Assembly (NCBI GenBank): GCA_014607495.2
Contig: CP053154.1
Span: forward strand, 12,710,001-12,774,000
Reading direction: 5' to 3'
Length of the DNA stretch: 64,000 nt
Source of the DNA: Carposina sasakii
Lineage: Eukaryota; Arthropoda; Insecta; Lepidoptera; Carposinidae
The position numbers and the translations under genes are program-made. Positions 28,344-40,990 of the stretch are shown piece after piece (position 1 is the first letter of the stretch; each line of letters begins with the position of its first letter). The notes beneath the pieces are model-generated. The model was not told the origin of the DNA. It ran no database searches and saw only the letters and a list, made by a program, of their open reading frames with translations.

Positions 28344-31285
28344 TATTGATACATTTGTTTTTGATCGTATGTTCTATCCTGGTTCTACAATGCGCGTGAT
28401 GCAGTTCATTTAAATCGCTTATTTCAAAGATTATTTTATTATTTTTATTTCAAAGAACGGTTTGTTTAAAGTACTTATAATTTTTTTTTATCGTCAAAGT
28501 TTTTTACTGTTTTGTACTATTCTTTGTAATGTTTTGTAATGTAATAATTTAAGTTTGTGCTTAAAATTTTCTAAATAGTACATCCATTGCAAATTAGGTA
28601 TATTACGTCAACAGTTCACGTCGATTCGACTCGTTACCATACTACATACTATAGTTACTATACCATATGCGGTATCAGAAGTAACGAGTACGGTAACGAT
28701 ACGATAGTAACGAGTACTCATAGTGAAAGTAACGAATACAAACGGGTACGCTTTTATTCGTTACTTTTACTCTAGATAGAGATGGGAATGCCTTTATGAT
28801 ACTAGGTAGAGCGCTGTTATGCATGCATGATTCAAGATATGCCTAACACTTATGTATTACAAGATATAAAAGTAATTTTTGGTCAACAGTCATCGGAATT
28901 CCCATGTATGTACAAGCAATATAAAACAGATTTAACAGATTTGTACTACCCTCATATAAAATTGCACACGACTGCACAGACTCAGAAGTATTATTCCTGT
29001 ACTAATAATGTTGAGTCACTTATATCTTTAAATAAATACTGTACCCACAGTAGGTCCTATCTACAGCCCGCGTTGCTCTAAGCTACCTGCGTTTCGCCGA
29101 ATGGCTCCTGTGATGATGGCGCTAGCTACTAAGCCGTGCACGCCCATAGGTACTATCTATGCAGTGTAGTGTATATATTGTTGTAGCTATGTCTAATAAA
29201 GTGACGGTTGCGAATAGATAAGTGTTTTATAAAAAAAAAAAGAAAAAGCGGAATAAAAAGCTATTCGGTGAAACGTATAAATGTGTCCCAGGCTAATAGT
29301 TACATAAAGGGCGCCAAGTGAACCCCTCCGGTTTAATGGCACCCTGAACCTAATTGTAATTCTTTAAAAATCTGAAAAAAAAAAAAAAAAAAAAAAAAAT
29401 AACATTATTAAATCAATGATCGATCGAGATTGGTACACGTTTGGAAGGTGACAGTTAATGAGCTGACAGTGTTTAATGAACCGATTATATCGCCATATTT
29501 AGGTTCAACTTTTGATTTTTAAACGAACCGTACCTCTTCGCTTTATAGGGCGATTGAGTGCTCAGCGGAGTGAATATATGAGGAATATTATCATAATATA
29601 TTTTTGTGTGTGCTTTTATTCAAAAGTACGTATAGAGTTTGTTCATATTTAACATGAACATTGGCCGTTGCGTAGGTATGTTTTTAGACAGGTCATAGAT
29701 ACTTTACCTATGGAAGTTATATACTTTATTATTGTCATATACTGCATTATACTGCAGATACTATTAGGTACATGTCTAGCCTATAATCAGATCACCTTTT
29801 ACTAAAGGGCGTTACAAATCACCTTCTTCATTCTATCGGAAAGATAAATAGTGATAATATACACAACAAAACAACGAGTTATTTACACCCTATTTGCTAT
29901 AGTTCCGGCTTCGTATCACTGATAGATAGCGAATGAATAATGTCTCCATATTGTCTATGAATGAAGAGAAAGCAATGCCGTGAATCAACTTCGCCAGAAT
30001 CAAATATAACAGTGGTGTAAGTCTGTATTATCAGTTATCAGAGTCTCGTATTTTGAAACAAAAATATTTATACAGTGTATTAATTTTATATAAATTTTAT
30101 TAATAAAAACAAACAGTTCATTTACAATAGCAGACACATAAACAATTATGTACTTTATTAGTCGCTAGGCATTATTTACATATTTCATTGTCTTTAAATT
30201 TAGAAAAAAAATGTAGGTACCTAGTATTTTGCGTATTGTATTTGTTTTTTTTTTTAATGAAAATACGAGGTACCTACATTAGAATAGTATTATAAGTATT
30301 ATTATACTATAAGTAATACTGAGATGTGATATCATGTGTTGATTAAGATTGTTGATATACCTAACGAATGGTTTGCGGTGTTTCTGCACACGTTTCCCGG
30401 ACACGTGCCTCTAGTCCTGTGTAAATATTACCATTAGTCATCGAGAACTTACTAAATATTAGTAAAGAAAATCTTGCCAGTTTTGATGAGCTTAGTTATC
30501 AGTTTGGTTTAATTGGTAATATACCTAGCACTTGTTTAGCGGTATAAGCCCTTAAACCAAATCAAAGCGCATAATTAACACAATCCTCGACTTTAAGAGG
30601 AAACGGGGAAAACCTTCTTTACTTTTATGGATTAATTTCTATAATTGTTTTCGGATTTCTAATAGTTTTACAAACGACTGGTACCTGAGAGAGGGGTGAT
30701 ATGTAAATAAATAGGTACATAGGCAATTCTAAATTTAAGTTCAACCACTGTTTATTACATACTCTATAGACAAATTAACCATGGTAAAACTTGGGCTGGG
30801 TACGCCTTACTTTCTTAATAAAAGCGAATGTCGGTCAAGTACGCGTGGTTATGGTCAATACTCTCATTGGACTGACTTGTCTATGAACATGGAAATATGT
30901 GGGTCGTTAGGAGACCACTACAGTTGTCGATGTAAACTAAGTAACTTTGTAACTTAGCAGTCTATAGGTAAACTTTATGGTAGGCACGTGCCGTTTAATG
31001 TATGTAAATATCAGTACGTACAGACTATTATGTCTATAGTGAATACATGAACGTATAAAGAACTATAGGTTCATGGGTGAATATCCATATCTACCAATGT
31101 GTTAGGTACCTACTGCGTTAACCCCACTAGGTTTCATATGCTAAACAAGAAATGTTTGTTATTAGGAAGTATTTAATTTTTATGATGAAACGATATGACT
31201 AATATTGATAGAATTTTGATATTTTACTAATAGTGGGACAGATCAAATATTTTTTCCAATTTTATCCGATCTGTCACCCCAGCCC
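28344..31285. other. Non-coding DNA, no gene seen
   Basis: AT-rich. It holds GTAACG-rich sequence to about 28770, then an 84-codon plus-strand open frame (28827-29081) with no recognisable family, and the poly(A) tracts listed separately. Nothing else is supported. Confidence 0.35.
29375..29400 (+). repeat. Poly(A) tract, probable retroposon tail
   Basis: An uninterrupted run of about 25 A after ATTCTTTAAAAATCTG. A second A-run follows an AATAAA at about 29194 (near 29233). These suggest retroposed sequence inserted on the plus strand; the source is not recognisable. Confidence 0.45.
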
Positions 31286-31434
31286 CCTAGCATGACCACG
31301 CATCGTGGATATCGTATAGTACGGTATTGTATCGTCTCTTTACAAAATTCAACATGGCGCGGCGGCTATATTTACCGTATTTTGACAGGATAAATGTCGA
31401 TAAATTGATCATATCGTGTCGCAGGTCATGCTAG
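31286..31434. mobile_element. MITE, CCTAGCATGACC family, copy 2
   Basis: 149 bp from CCTAGCATGACCACGCATCG to CGCAGGTCATGCTAGG. It is the inverted sister of 19857-20004, and its better preserved ends define a terminal inverted repeat of at least 12 bp. Confidence 0.7.
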
Positions 31435-32269
31435 GCTTGCAGGGGGACAAAAAGGGTGATAAATCGGAATATTCCAACCGCACAACTTTTTATTTACCTA
31501 CTCGAATCTAATTTGAAAGGGAACTCCGGACAGATGTAATTTATCTACTTTACACTGCATTATCAATTATTGAACAGTTTTCATTGCAATGCAATTAAAT
31601 ATAAAACAATAAACCTATAAGCACATTATTCCCTATAAATATTTCACTCAGATTTTACAATCTAAGAATGGCTCCAATGATTGCGCTTCATAAAGGGATA
31701 TCACAAGAAAATACTTCGACTCCAGCGTCTCCTGCATTCTAAGTTATACTTTGAATTCCCTGCATAAGGTTAACTCTACCTATACATTCCGTTAAGGTCC
31801 AACTCCACATGCTTGTCCAAGCAGTTGGAAAATAATAACAACAACGGAACTCGGACTGCAAAGTTGGCCTTAATTCCGATGTAATATCGATGCCCTTGTT
31901 ATGTACCAACACGTCTCGAACCCCGTATTTTATGTAAAGCCTGCTGACGTCTCCATCTAGCATACTGTATTGGGTCTTATTTTACAAATTACTTAAATCA
32001 TATACCTTAAGTAGTATGATGTGACATTAAAAATGTTATGGGTTTCTTCACATAGACTCACTTGCATTCATTACTTAATATTAGATTTAATTTTATACAC
32101 TCCTTATTTTCACATAAACATAAAGGTATATTATTATTGAGATAAAGGAGAGTCATTCAATTCGTTTTATTCCATGCATTCCCATCTATAATCCCATCCA
32201 TCAGCAGAGGTCATTTCTTTTCAGAAATCTCCATGAGATAAAGCCTAAAAGAAGAAATATTCAGAAACT

Positions 32270-32500
32270 TTATGAGTATTACCTATAATATAAAAATGAA
32301 TCGCTGAATGTGTTGCTAAGCGCAAATCTCGAGAACAGCTGAACCGATTTTGCTAATTATTTTTTTAGAATATTTCTTAAAGTACGAAGATGGTTTTTAC
32401 GAGAGGAAAATTTTAAAAATCCTAGATAGTCTAAAAACAACACTTTACTATATAGGCCGCCCACGTGGAAGCGTATTACATCCGCGCAAAGCTGGAGCGG
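32270..32500. mobile_element. Retroelement tail fragment
   Basis: Contains CGCAAATCTCGAGAACAGCT, then GAACCGATTTTGCTAATTA and a GGCCGCCCACGTGGAAGCG stretch, wording typical of lepidopteran LINE 3' regions. The ends are not defined. Confidence 0.4.
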
Positions 32501-33654
32501 TTCCCTAGTAAGTAACTCTATACAATGAACCTCTATATTCATTGGAGTACTTCTCTGAAAGTGAAGCGCTACAGACATCAAGAGACAATACTCCTAAAAC
32601 AATTCAGTTACTCGTATTTGGTAATATTACCTTTCAATCAATCCAATTTGCGTAAAGAGGCGTTCCAGATCATAACCTAAATTGAGAGTATAATGTTACC
32701 TCATCGATTACCGGTAGTGTGTATATTTACATTCGCCTATTTGGATCAATTCCAAATGATTTCATTTTGTACTAGTCCTTTTGAGCTGACTGTTAAAGAA
32801 ATGGTATTCCTTACGTAGGTATCCTCTCTATGAAGACTTTTAACATAGCCACTGCTATAGATCCTATCTTGAAGGTACACAAACTAGAAGATCAGGGTGA
32901 GGAAGGGTCAATTCTTTTTCAAACCGTGGTTAGCTTCGACATTACTTGTGGGACATATTGGTTTTGTAAACTGGGGATGGTTGCTCAAACTGTAGTACAA
33001 GTGCTAGTACTATAGTAATAAGCACCAGATACAGCTATTGCAGGCTTTGAAATACATGAAAACATTTAAGTAGGCAAAAGTAGGTGTTGCACACCTCAGC
33101 CCAAACTCTTCAGGGATCACAGATAGAAGAAATTTCTTTAAGTTATTAGTTCAAATGTTTTAACATAAAAGTGCTAGAAGCCATATTATATCTTTCCAAC
33201 ATATTATTTAAAATGCCTAGCGGTTTTGTAATACGACGTGTTATTCAATGTGCCTGCGACATCGACACGTGCCGAAACAACTGGTTAGTTTAGATACTTT
33301 GTAGCTTAACCGTTCTGTGTTAATTGTAAGTACATACCAGGTTTAATCCTTCCTCAAGTCACGACCGTCAGGTAGCGCCCCGCCACAGCCATCTTTACGG
33401 CCTTGACTTTGTAATGTATTGTAATGAATGTAATGATGCAATTTAATCCGACCTCGGGACAAGTAAGTTAATTGCATATTCATTATTTTATGTCTTATGC
33501 CTTTGGAACACAGCAATTATGTGACACTGACAAACAGTGTGTAGGAACATGTTAATATGGTCACAGATATGGTATATGAGTATATGGTGCAGAAAAACAG
33601 ACATGTAGTACCTAGAAATTATTGTTTTAAATCAAACTGTTCCATAGTTCGGTA

Positions 33655-33840
33655 AAATCATCAGGATACAGAGCTTTTCCGTACTGATGCGGGACTAGAA
33701 TACATTGGCTACATCTCCTTTCGTGCATGTCGTAAAAGGATCTTTAAACATCTGACCCCGCTGTGCTTAACGAAACTGTCGCAAATTAACGATCTTACAG
33801 TTTTAGCTAGACCATTTTTTAAAACAGCCGTGTGTATACA
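33655..33840 (-). mobile_element. SINE-like repeat (CTGATGCGGGACTAG copy)
   Basis: Same family as 12246-12400: CGTACTGATGCGGGACTAGA, ATTGGCTACATCTCC, TTCGTGCATGTCGTAAAAG. Confidence 0.55.
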
Positions 33841-35948
33841 TACATAATGTATGTAGGTATAACTTGGAAGATAAGCGTCAAAGATCATCGAAGCATCTAA
33901 CGATCTGTGCTCTGCTAACCCAATCATACCAAATAGTTCTAGATTTAGGCAGTAGCTACAGCAGAAACAGAAGCGTAAACTGTTGCCAATCGGTACGAGG
34001 ATAAACAGTTACAAGACAATTATTGACGTAGTACATTGTACCCGGCTGTACAATACATTCCCGGAGCGGGTATGGAGCGACATCCTTATTTGCCGCTTGT
34101 CTCTGCGACTGTACCCGGCGGGATTGGCACATAATACCGCAAGCTGTTAGCGGAAGCGGGTAATTAACATAGTTCAGGCATAGTCAAATCAAATGAGTAG
34201 GTCTTAAAACAGCTGGCACTTCGCTATCTACATATATCGCTGATTGTACATAGGTTAGTCGCGTTGCCGATTGTAAATAACTGTTTAATTTACTATGATC
34301 CAGTGGATAGTTTAGGAAGATGTACTATTTATTTAGATGATTAGATTAACCTAATTTTTTTAACGTTGTGTATTAGAGTAACTCGCCATGGTCGATTGTT
34401 TCAAAGCTGCGAAAGAAACAAAGGGGTATATTTTAGATGACAATGGGTACCCCATTAAAATATACCTACAAATTGTGCCTATATATTGCCATAGTGTCGT
34501 ATCATTCTCTATAATGACAAAATAATAAATTATAGATATAACTAAAGGTCAACCGATGAACGGTTACACATAAACGGATGTTCACCATCTGACAGCAGAC
34601 AGGTAAATCTGAATAAATATTATCTTATAGCAAATCGATGGCACTAATATCCGCTGCTGTATTGGCAATTAAAAGCTGCCTGTCGCCCGGAGACTGTCTC
34701 TAATTAGTCGGCCGATGTGTACGGAAACGTCCAACTATCCAACTACACGACTGACTATTTCATTTGCGAGTTTCCGCTGAAATTCATAAATACTCGTATA
34801 TAAGCTTTAGTTTTTCGTTATGTCTTCCTGTACTGCATGTACTGTGTTGTGACCTGGATATTTTAGTTATAGTCCCCTGTCAGCTTAATCAAGTGCACTG
34901 TAAGGTTTACCTTATCTGCATGAGGTACTTAGGTACCCTCTTTAATATAATAAACCTTATAACAAAATTTGCCAATTTTACGAATATTCTATTTCATAGT
35001 TTACCAGTTTTGATCTTGGTTATTTTTCCCTTTTTTTAACTAGCTTAGTTTAACTTGTGGAGAGTTGAGAATGTCGTGAGAATGCATTGCGTAGGTACCT
35101 AACCAGAAAGGTTTTTACGGTCGCAGCTAGAACGACGCGTAAGTGCTAAAACCTTCGATTTCATCGACGTCACATTAACGCAACCTTACCGTCCGTAGCA
35201 TTCGATTACACAAGAGTGTAATTGTAACAAATGTGTACAAGCGGCAAGATGGCGATGATTGATGTGTGTACCAGCACAGATGCAGTCACGCAAAACTGTA
35301 TTCACTTGTGAAAATTGGTTATAACACGGAGACGGAAAAAATGGAGATGTCAATGGTACAGAAAATAAACTTATGTATATGTATATGACAAGTCAGACAT
35401 TTCTGAAAAAAGAATAAGATCGTTGTTACTGAGTTACCTACTTTACTATATCGCAAAAATGGTAAAAAAATACAAACAGAATATAGGTATGTACCATCTA
35501 TGTACCTAAGTGTACCTCTAGCTAGGGGAACAGTGGAAACCTATGATATGACCTATATCTGTTTCTCAACTGGACCTAGGTACTAATAGGTAGGTAGTAC
35601 ATTTTGTTTGTATCTTTACATTGATATAAACAACGACCTTCACTGTTTCGCATAGGGAAAACAAGATAATAGCTTAGAAAAAACAATTTATTACGTTACA
35701 TTACAAGTAATTGTTATTTTCTATAGGTACGATAATAGTGTCACCCATAGACTTAAAATATTATCGAGTTTAGATTAGACTAACATTTGGACTGAGTTTT
35801 ACTTAATATAATACAAACAATAAAATACTTTTGTATAAAAAAAACCTAAATAAAAACTCGGCTGTGTTACAGCAGTGGAGTAGCCAGAACTGTAGGATCG
35901 TAAAGGAGATCTCACAGCTGCCTTTAGCATAGCTAAGACAGATTCAAT

Positions 35949-36186
35949 CCTACTAATATTATAAACGCGAAAGTTTGTGAGTATGGATGGATGGGTGGAT
36001 ATTTGTTACTTTTTCACGTAAAAACGGCTGGAGCGATTGAATTTGAAATTTGGTATGGAGTTAGCTGATACCCTGGATTAACACATAGGCTACTTTTTAT
36101 TCCGGGTAAATATTTTTATCCTAGACAATTTCGATATTTTGTTTTTTTCTGCAGTGCACGCGCACGAAGTCGCGGGCGTCAACTAG
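35949..36186 (-). mobile_element. Non-LTR retrotransposon 3' tail (reverse)
   Basis: From TAATATTATAAACGCGAAAG through ACGTAAAAACGGCTGGAGCG to GTCGCGGGCGTCAACTAG. It is the reverse of the copy at 45691-45903, which it matches over nearly the whole length. Confidence 0.7.
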
Positions 36187-37539
36187 TTCCATATAATCTA
36201 ACAAATTAAATCTCTAGCATCATTATTAAAAATCTACCCAGATATTAAAACTAACTGTCAATTATTTGATATTCACACTGTCCAAGCATTAAAAAAAAAT
36301 ACATGTCGGAGTAGCGTTTCGGTTCTAGTCGACGTTTATTAATATTCGGGTATTCCTAAGTCTGTAGCATCGTATATCTATGGTCCGACCTACTATGCCA
36401 AAAGTAAAATATAGCGTGGCGCGTGGACAGTTTGCGAAATAGTTTTTTCTATAAATTTCCAATGTAAGCTAGGGAATATAGTTTTTACGATATGCAAAAA
36501 GCTCACCCTTGACAAGTGAAACCAGGGTGTAATTTGTAGACCCACCTACCTCTGTCCAAGCATTTTGGTGATATAGCATTAATAATCCTGACGCTATACG
36601 TATTTTATAGAGAGATATAAAATATTTCAGGTGTGTCACAATATTTCCTGACAATACTGTGAACCTAAATTCATCACTTTCCCTATTCATTTCTTCAACC
36701 AAACTTTTCACACCAGAAAAATTTTCATGCTAAAACTTTCACGACCTATTTTTCATGGTAAAAAATTTTCACCGATTATGAAAACTTGTTATTTCAACCC
36801 TTAATTAATAGCTAACTTTTTTCGGAAAGGGTTTTATCTTTTAAAATTAAGAATAATATTCCGGCATTTCTGTCTCAGGGTCTAAATATCAATTCGACCA
36901 AATTTCATCAAAATCGGTCGATAAGATTAAATTATAGTAGTAATTGGGTGTGAACTACATGATTGTTATTTCACAAAATATAACTTTTTTTCTAAAGCGT
37001 AAGGATCGATGAGTTTAAAATAAATGTAATAATAAACGCGAGCAGTAAACTAGTAATACAGCAGCAGGTACAGTAATGCAGCAATCGTGGTCAGCACGAC
37101 GCTGATGCAGCGGAGCGGGATAGGTACGGGCACGATAATCTAACCCTCGGGCACGGTTATCGACGCCATCGCAGAAATACAGTCACAAGGAACTGTGGAA
37201 ACTAGATGTGCCAATATTACAGGTAATAATGACACGACTACGGCTGTGACACAGTGAAAACACGAAACTCTACAGGAGACTAAACAAACTGTTAATTTGA
37301 CAGCGTTTCTATGGTAAGGTTAAGCTTTGGTAAATATGTTCAACAATAGCGCGATTGCCCTCCTGGACTGTGATGTGGTGTTACCGCTTTGATATGCTAC
37401 GCATCAAAAATGTTGTAATTTACAACCAAGTTAATCTAGTGTAGTGCTTTTTTGTAATGTAATTAATGTGTGTGTAATTATTTCAGTTTATTAATGAGCA
37501 TTAAATATTCTTGTATGCTGCTCTGGGAGTGTAAAAAAA

Positions 37540-37775
37540 ACGTTAAATACTACAGCTGCTTCTCTTTCCGGGCCTACTGTATAAGTCAGTAGAGGGAGAA
37601 GAGGGTCTTGGTGTTTTGTAGGCGATGGGCTAACTATCTGTCACTACTAACAGAACTTGTACATCTCAACTATACCCTCAAAATTGTTCAGAAGTGGCAC
37701 CGTGTGGTCCTATCGGCCCTTGGTGCTCTGCCTACCCCGTAAGGGATAAAGGCGTGATTATATGTATGTATGTAT
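37540..37775 (-). mobile_element. SINE-like repeat, CCTTTATCCCTTACGGGGTA family, copy 1
   Basis: Reverse copy containing CTACCCCGTAAGGGATAAAG, ATACCCTCAAAATTGTTCAG and GTAGGCGATGGGC. Full-length forward copies are at 50665-50935 and 61618-61890. It ends in a TATGTATGTATG microsatellite, as some SINEs do. Confidence 0.65.
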
Positions 37776-38464
37776 CTAAGTATTAAATATTTTGGGGTAC
37801 GAATACAGGTAGAGTACATATTTTGTTAAACGCTAATAGAATTTTCCGCACGCAACCTACATGTAATTTTGTGTTGGTGGTATCCTTTGAACTTACTAAA
37901 AACCACACGAGAGAAATTTTAAAATTTTGGTAGCTACCTAGTGCAAAAGAAGTATGTGTAACAGCGATTTATGGCCAATTGCAACATTAGAGATCAAAAT
38001 AAGTTCGCCAAATTCAAGTTTATGTGTAGCTGTTAGCCATCTGTTATGCCCTTTGCAATTGTGCAGTGCCTCATCCAGTACCTTATATCTTGGGATCCGT
38101 TGTCACGCGCACATGTCAGTAGACTAGAGATGGACATGCAGCTCCACACCTCAGGGCATGCTGCAGCAGTCCCAGCCATTTCATGGAAAACCTTGCAGTT
38201 TACGTAAATGGCTACAATTTACCTAAATACTGGCTAAGAGCGCAGCGCATGGGGATTTGGGAAGTTTAGCACCTTTAGTGCTTTGTGCAAACTAGATTTG
38301 TTCGTAGTGGATATTATAGGATTAGTAACTTTAATTTTAGGCTGTAGTGAGTTCGTTGTTATAAACAATCGTTTCTGTTAAAACATATAGGAACGATAAT
38401 TCTAGGATATCTAGCTTAGCTGCGGTAGGCTCATACTTACCACGTGGGACTTAATAGTCCTAAC

Positions 38465-38595
38465 CATAGAGGAATAAGATGTAGACATAGAGTGCTAATG
38501 TCATACTAACAGTTTTGATGCACCTTAGACTTTTCGGTGCCTCGAAACTGTTAGTATGACATTAGCACTCTATGTCTACATCTTATTCCTCTATG
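38465..38595. mobile_element. Perfect 51-bp foldback MITE with 7-bp target duplication
   Basis: Arms 38465-38515 and 38545-38595 are perfect reverse complements (outer end CATAGAGGAATAAGATG), with a 29-nt loop. TCCTAAC flanks both sides (38458-38464 and 38596-38602). The 7-8 bp duplication points to a hAT-type mobiliser. A fragment CATAGAGGAATAAGA also lies at about 1394. Confidence 0.8.
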
Positions 38596-39160
38596 TCCTA
38601 ACCTCTTTGTGTTGTGATTGTATGTACCTATATAGGCAAAGAGGAATAGTATTACTTTAGGTTCAAGGAGCTTTATTCTCATAAGAAATTTACATTTAAC
38701 TTATAATGAGATACAAGGTGATTCCCAGGTGTTTAGGTACTTAGTTTTTTATATTTGAAAAGTCGCGCTGCACCTAACGAGGTTCCCAAGTACGACTCTG
38801 TGCATTCGAAATCAAATAAGGAAATGCGCACACCAATGGCGGCCATACTTATTCTAACAATACAGGGATTAAAATAGCTACGCATTAACCGTTTGACAAA
38901 TGGATGCGTATGCGAATGCAGACGCTCTATTCCACGCAGACCGCTATGCATTCCAGGTTTTACTCGTATTTCTATCGTGGCGCTAGAGGTCGCTTTAAAC
39001 TGTCTTTTGTAACATCTCGCTTCCATAATGGAAATAAACCATCCTGCGTTAACAACTTATGGGTTGTGAAGTATGTGAATATATTTGTGTTACCACAAAT
39101 TAAAAATTTTAGCTAGTACCTAATTGTATGTGTAGGTACAATAAAGAATAAGAATAATTA

Positions 39161-39418
39161 GGGGCCATGCGTATATTACGTCACAGGTTAAGGGGGGGGT
39201 CGTCAAACTGTGACAAGGGGGTGGTGACATGGGGGTCCTAAATTTCGTGACGTCACATTTTCATTCAATAGTCTCTAAATTAAATTTGCAAAAAAAGCTT
39301 AATTGTGACTTCACACTAGGGAGGGGGGTCTCACAAATGTGACCAGCTGTGACAAGGAGGGGGGAGGGGAGGGGCAAAATATCATGAAATTCGTGTGACG
39401 TAATTTATGGATGACCCC
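39161..39418. mobile_element. PIF/Harbinger-like MITE with CRE-type palindromes, copy 2
   Basis: 258 bp, GGGGCCATGCGTATATTACG to TAATTTATGGATGACCCC, flanked by TTA on both sides. It is inverted relative to 9937-10204. One full TGACGTCA is kept; G-rich runs replace the C-rich runs. Confidence 0.75.
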
Positions 39419-40184
39419 TTAGTTAATCGCCATAATAATGTGCCCATTCAGTGTGATCATTACATAAGACACTATTGTATCTGTAGATTCGTCTGTAAGT
39501 ATAAACTTTAGAGTTCCTGTTTTTCCCATTCACGTGGAAATTTCGGGAAATCCTTTTCTCGAATCTAATGCCCTGGTCTACCTCAGGTCTCAGATCTAGA
39601 TCTGCGGTTTGGGCTGTGCGTTGATCCGTCATTCATTCAGGATACTGCATTTTATACAGTACACCTACAGGTAGAAGATTACATTATCAGTATCATATAA
39701 TAGATAATTATAATGAAAAAGTGGCTTCGATGCATGGATGTGAAAATAATTTCGTAGTATGCCGTATTTAGCCTGAGCTAAAGCGACGTAGAAAGTACCT
39801 ACCAGTTTTATTATTAAAACCGTGTAAAATATCCTTTTTTTGTAGCGTCTCATATTACCTGTAATGTAAGGCGCTTCAAAGACGCCGCACCAACGGCACC
39901 ATGTAAAGGTAGCCCAATACACCTGTAGGTTTATGTTATACGCTTCTACGATCTCGACCCTCGGATCTTTATAATTTCTATACACAATATTATGATAACT
40001 CATAACTGCGAAAACAGGCAGGCTTGCACTAACTACAATCATCTCAACTACAACAAAACAAAATGCCACATTTTCCCGGGATAAAAAGAAACACAATTTA
40101 TTCCTGACCCGAAATCGCACCTACTAAAACGTACAGACAAACAGCAAAAAATAGAAATAGACATGGACAGCGATTGTGCTTACG

Positions 40185-40315
40185 AAATGAGTAGCCAGAA
40201 CTACATATATAGCATGGAATCATTATAAAGGAGATTCCACAGCCTCGTAGCATAGCGGGGCCAGATGTAATTGATCAGTGATAAGTTGCCAGCTTATCGA
40301 CCGAGATTCCTAAAG
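40185..40315 (+). mobile_element. SINE-like repeat (AGCCAGAACT family)
   Basis: AGTAGCCAGAACTAC, AAGGAGATTCCACAGCC, TAGCATAGCGGGGCCAGATG, GTGATAAGTTGCCAGC. It is the forward form of the family at 12246. A retroelement tail fragment (GCCACATTTTCCCGGGATAA) lies just upstream at 40058-40150. Confidence 0.55.
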
Positions 40316-40499
40316 TTACTTATTTACGATAATGCCGGAATACGGAACAATAACACAAAATTAATCAAGATAATCTCGATCAAGATTATCCATGATCTAG
40401 ACACGCGGTAGCGTGTCAAGCCAAGTTCAAGCAGAGGACAAAGGAAAAGGATCTGGCTAGCCAGCGCCGAGTGTATCATCACACGAACCACTTGGTGCC

Positions 40500-40990
40500 A
40501 CTTTTGACCCTTCTCTAACTTAAAACATATTTAATGTAAACACATGAAACTACGTGTGTTTAATCATATCCATAAGGACATCTAGAAGCCCAAATTTCAT
40601 GAAGCTAGCTCCAACGGTTCTAAAGATATGAAGGTCAAAAAGTCGTAAATTTTAGCACTGACTGACTGACAGTACCTAAACTTAACCTACTTCCAGATGA
40701 CCTAGAAGGATAGATCTCCATTCTTTTTGCGGCGAAGCCTAAAGCCAAGCATAATTTTTGTATTGAACTTGGCTCTCCTTTTTTACACTTATGTTTTTGG
40801 TGGGATATATGTATCTAAGTTTATTGTCCAATTTTATCAATCAAAAAAATTTCCGATGGTCAGATAACCTATCTGGAAGTTTAATATGTTGTTGTCTTTC
40901 TCTAAAACTTTAATAGGATAGAGACAGCATCAGCTTAATCTTCGGATAGGCTATCTGAGGAATGGTAAAATCGGCCCTAAGTGACTATAG
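40500..40990. repeat. Probable retroelement UTR fragments
   Basis: Contains ACTGACTGACTGAC and CTTTTTGCGGCGAAGCCTAA, wording common in lepidopteran LINE 3' UTRs, followed by GGCTATCTGAGGAATGG-type sequence that recurs at about 52445. No ends are visible. Confidence 0.35.
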
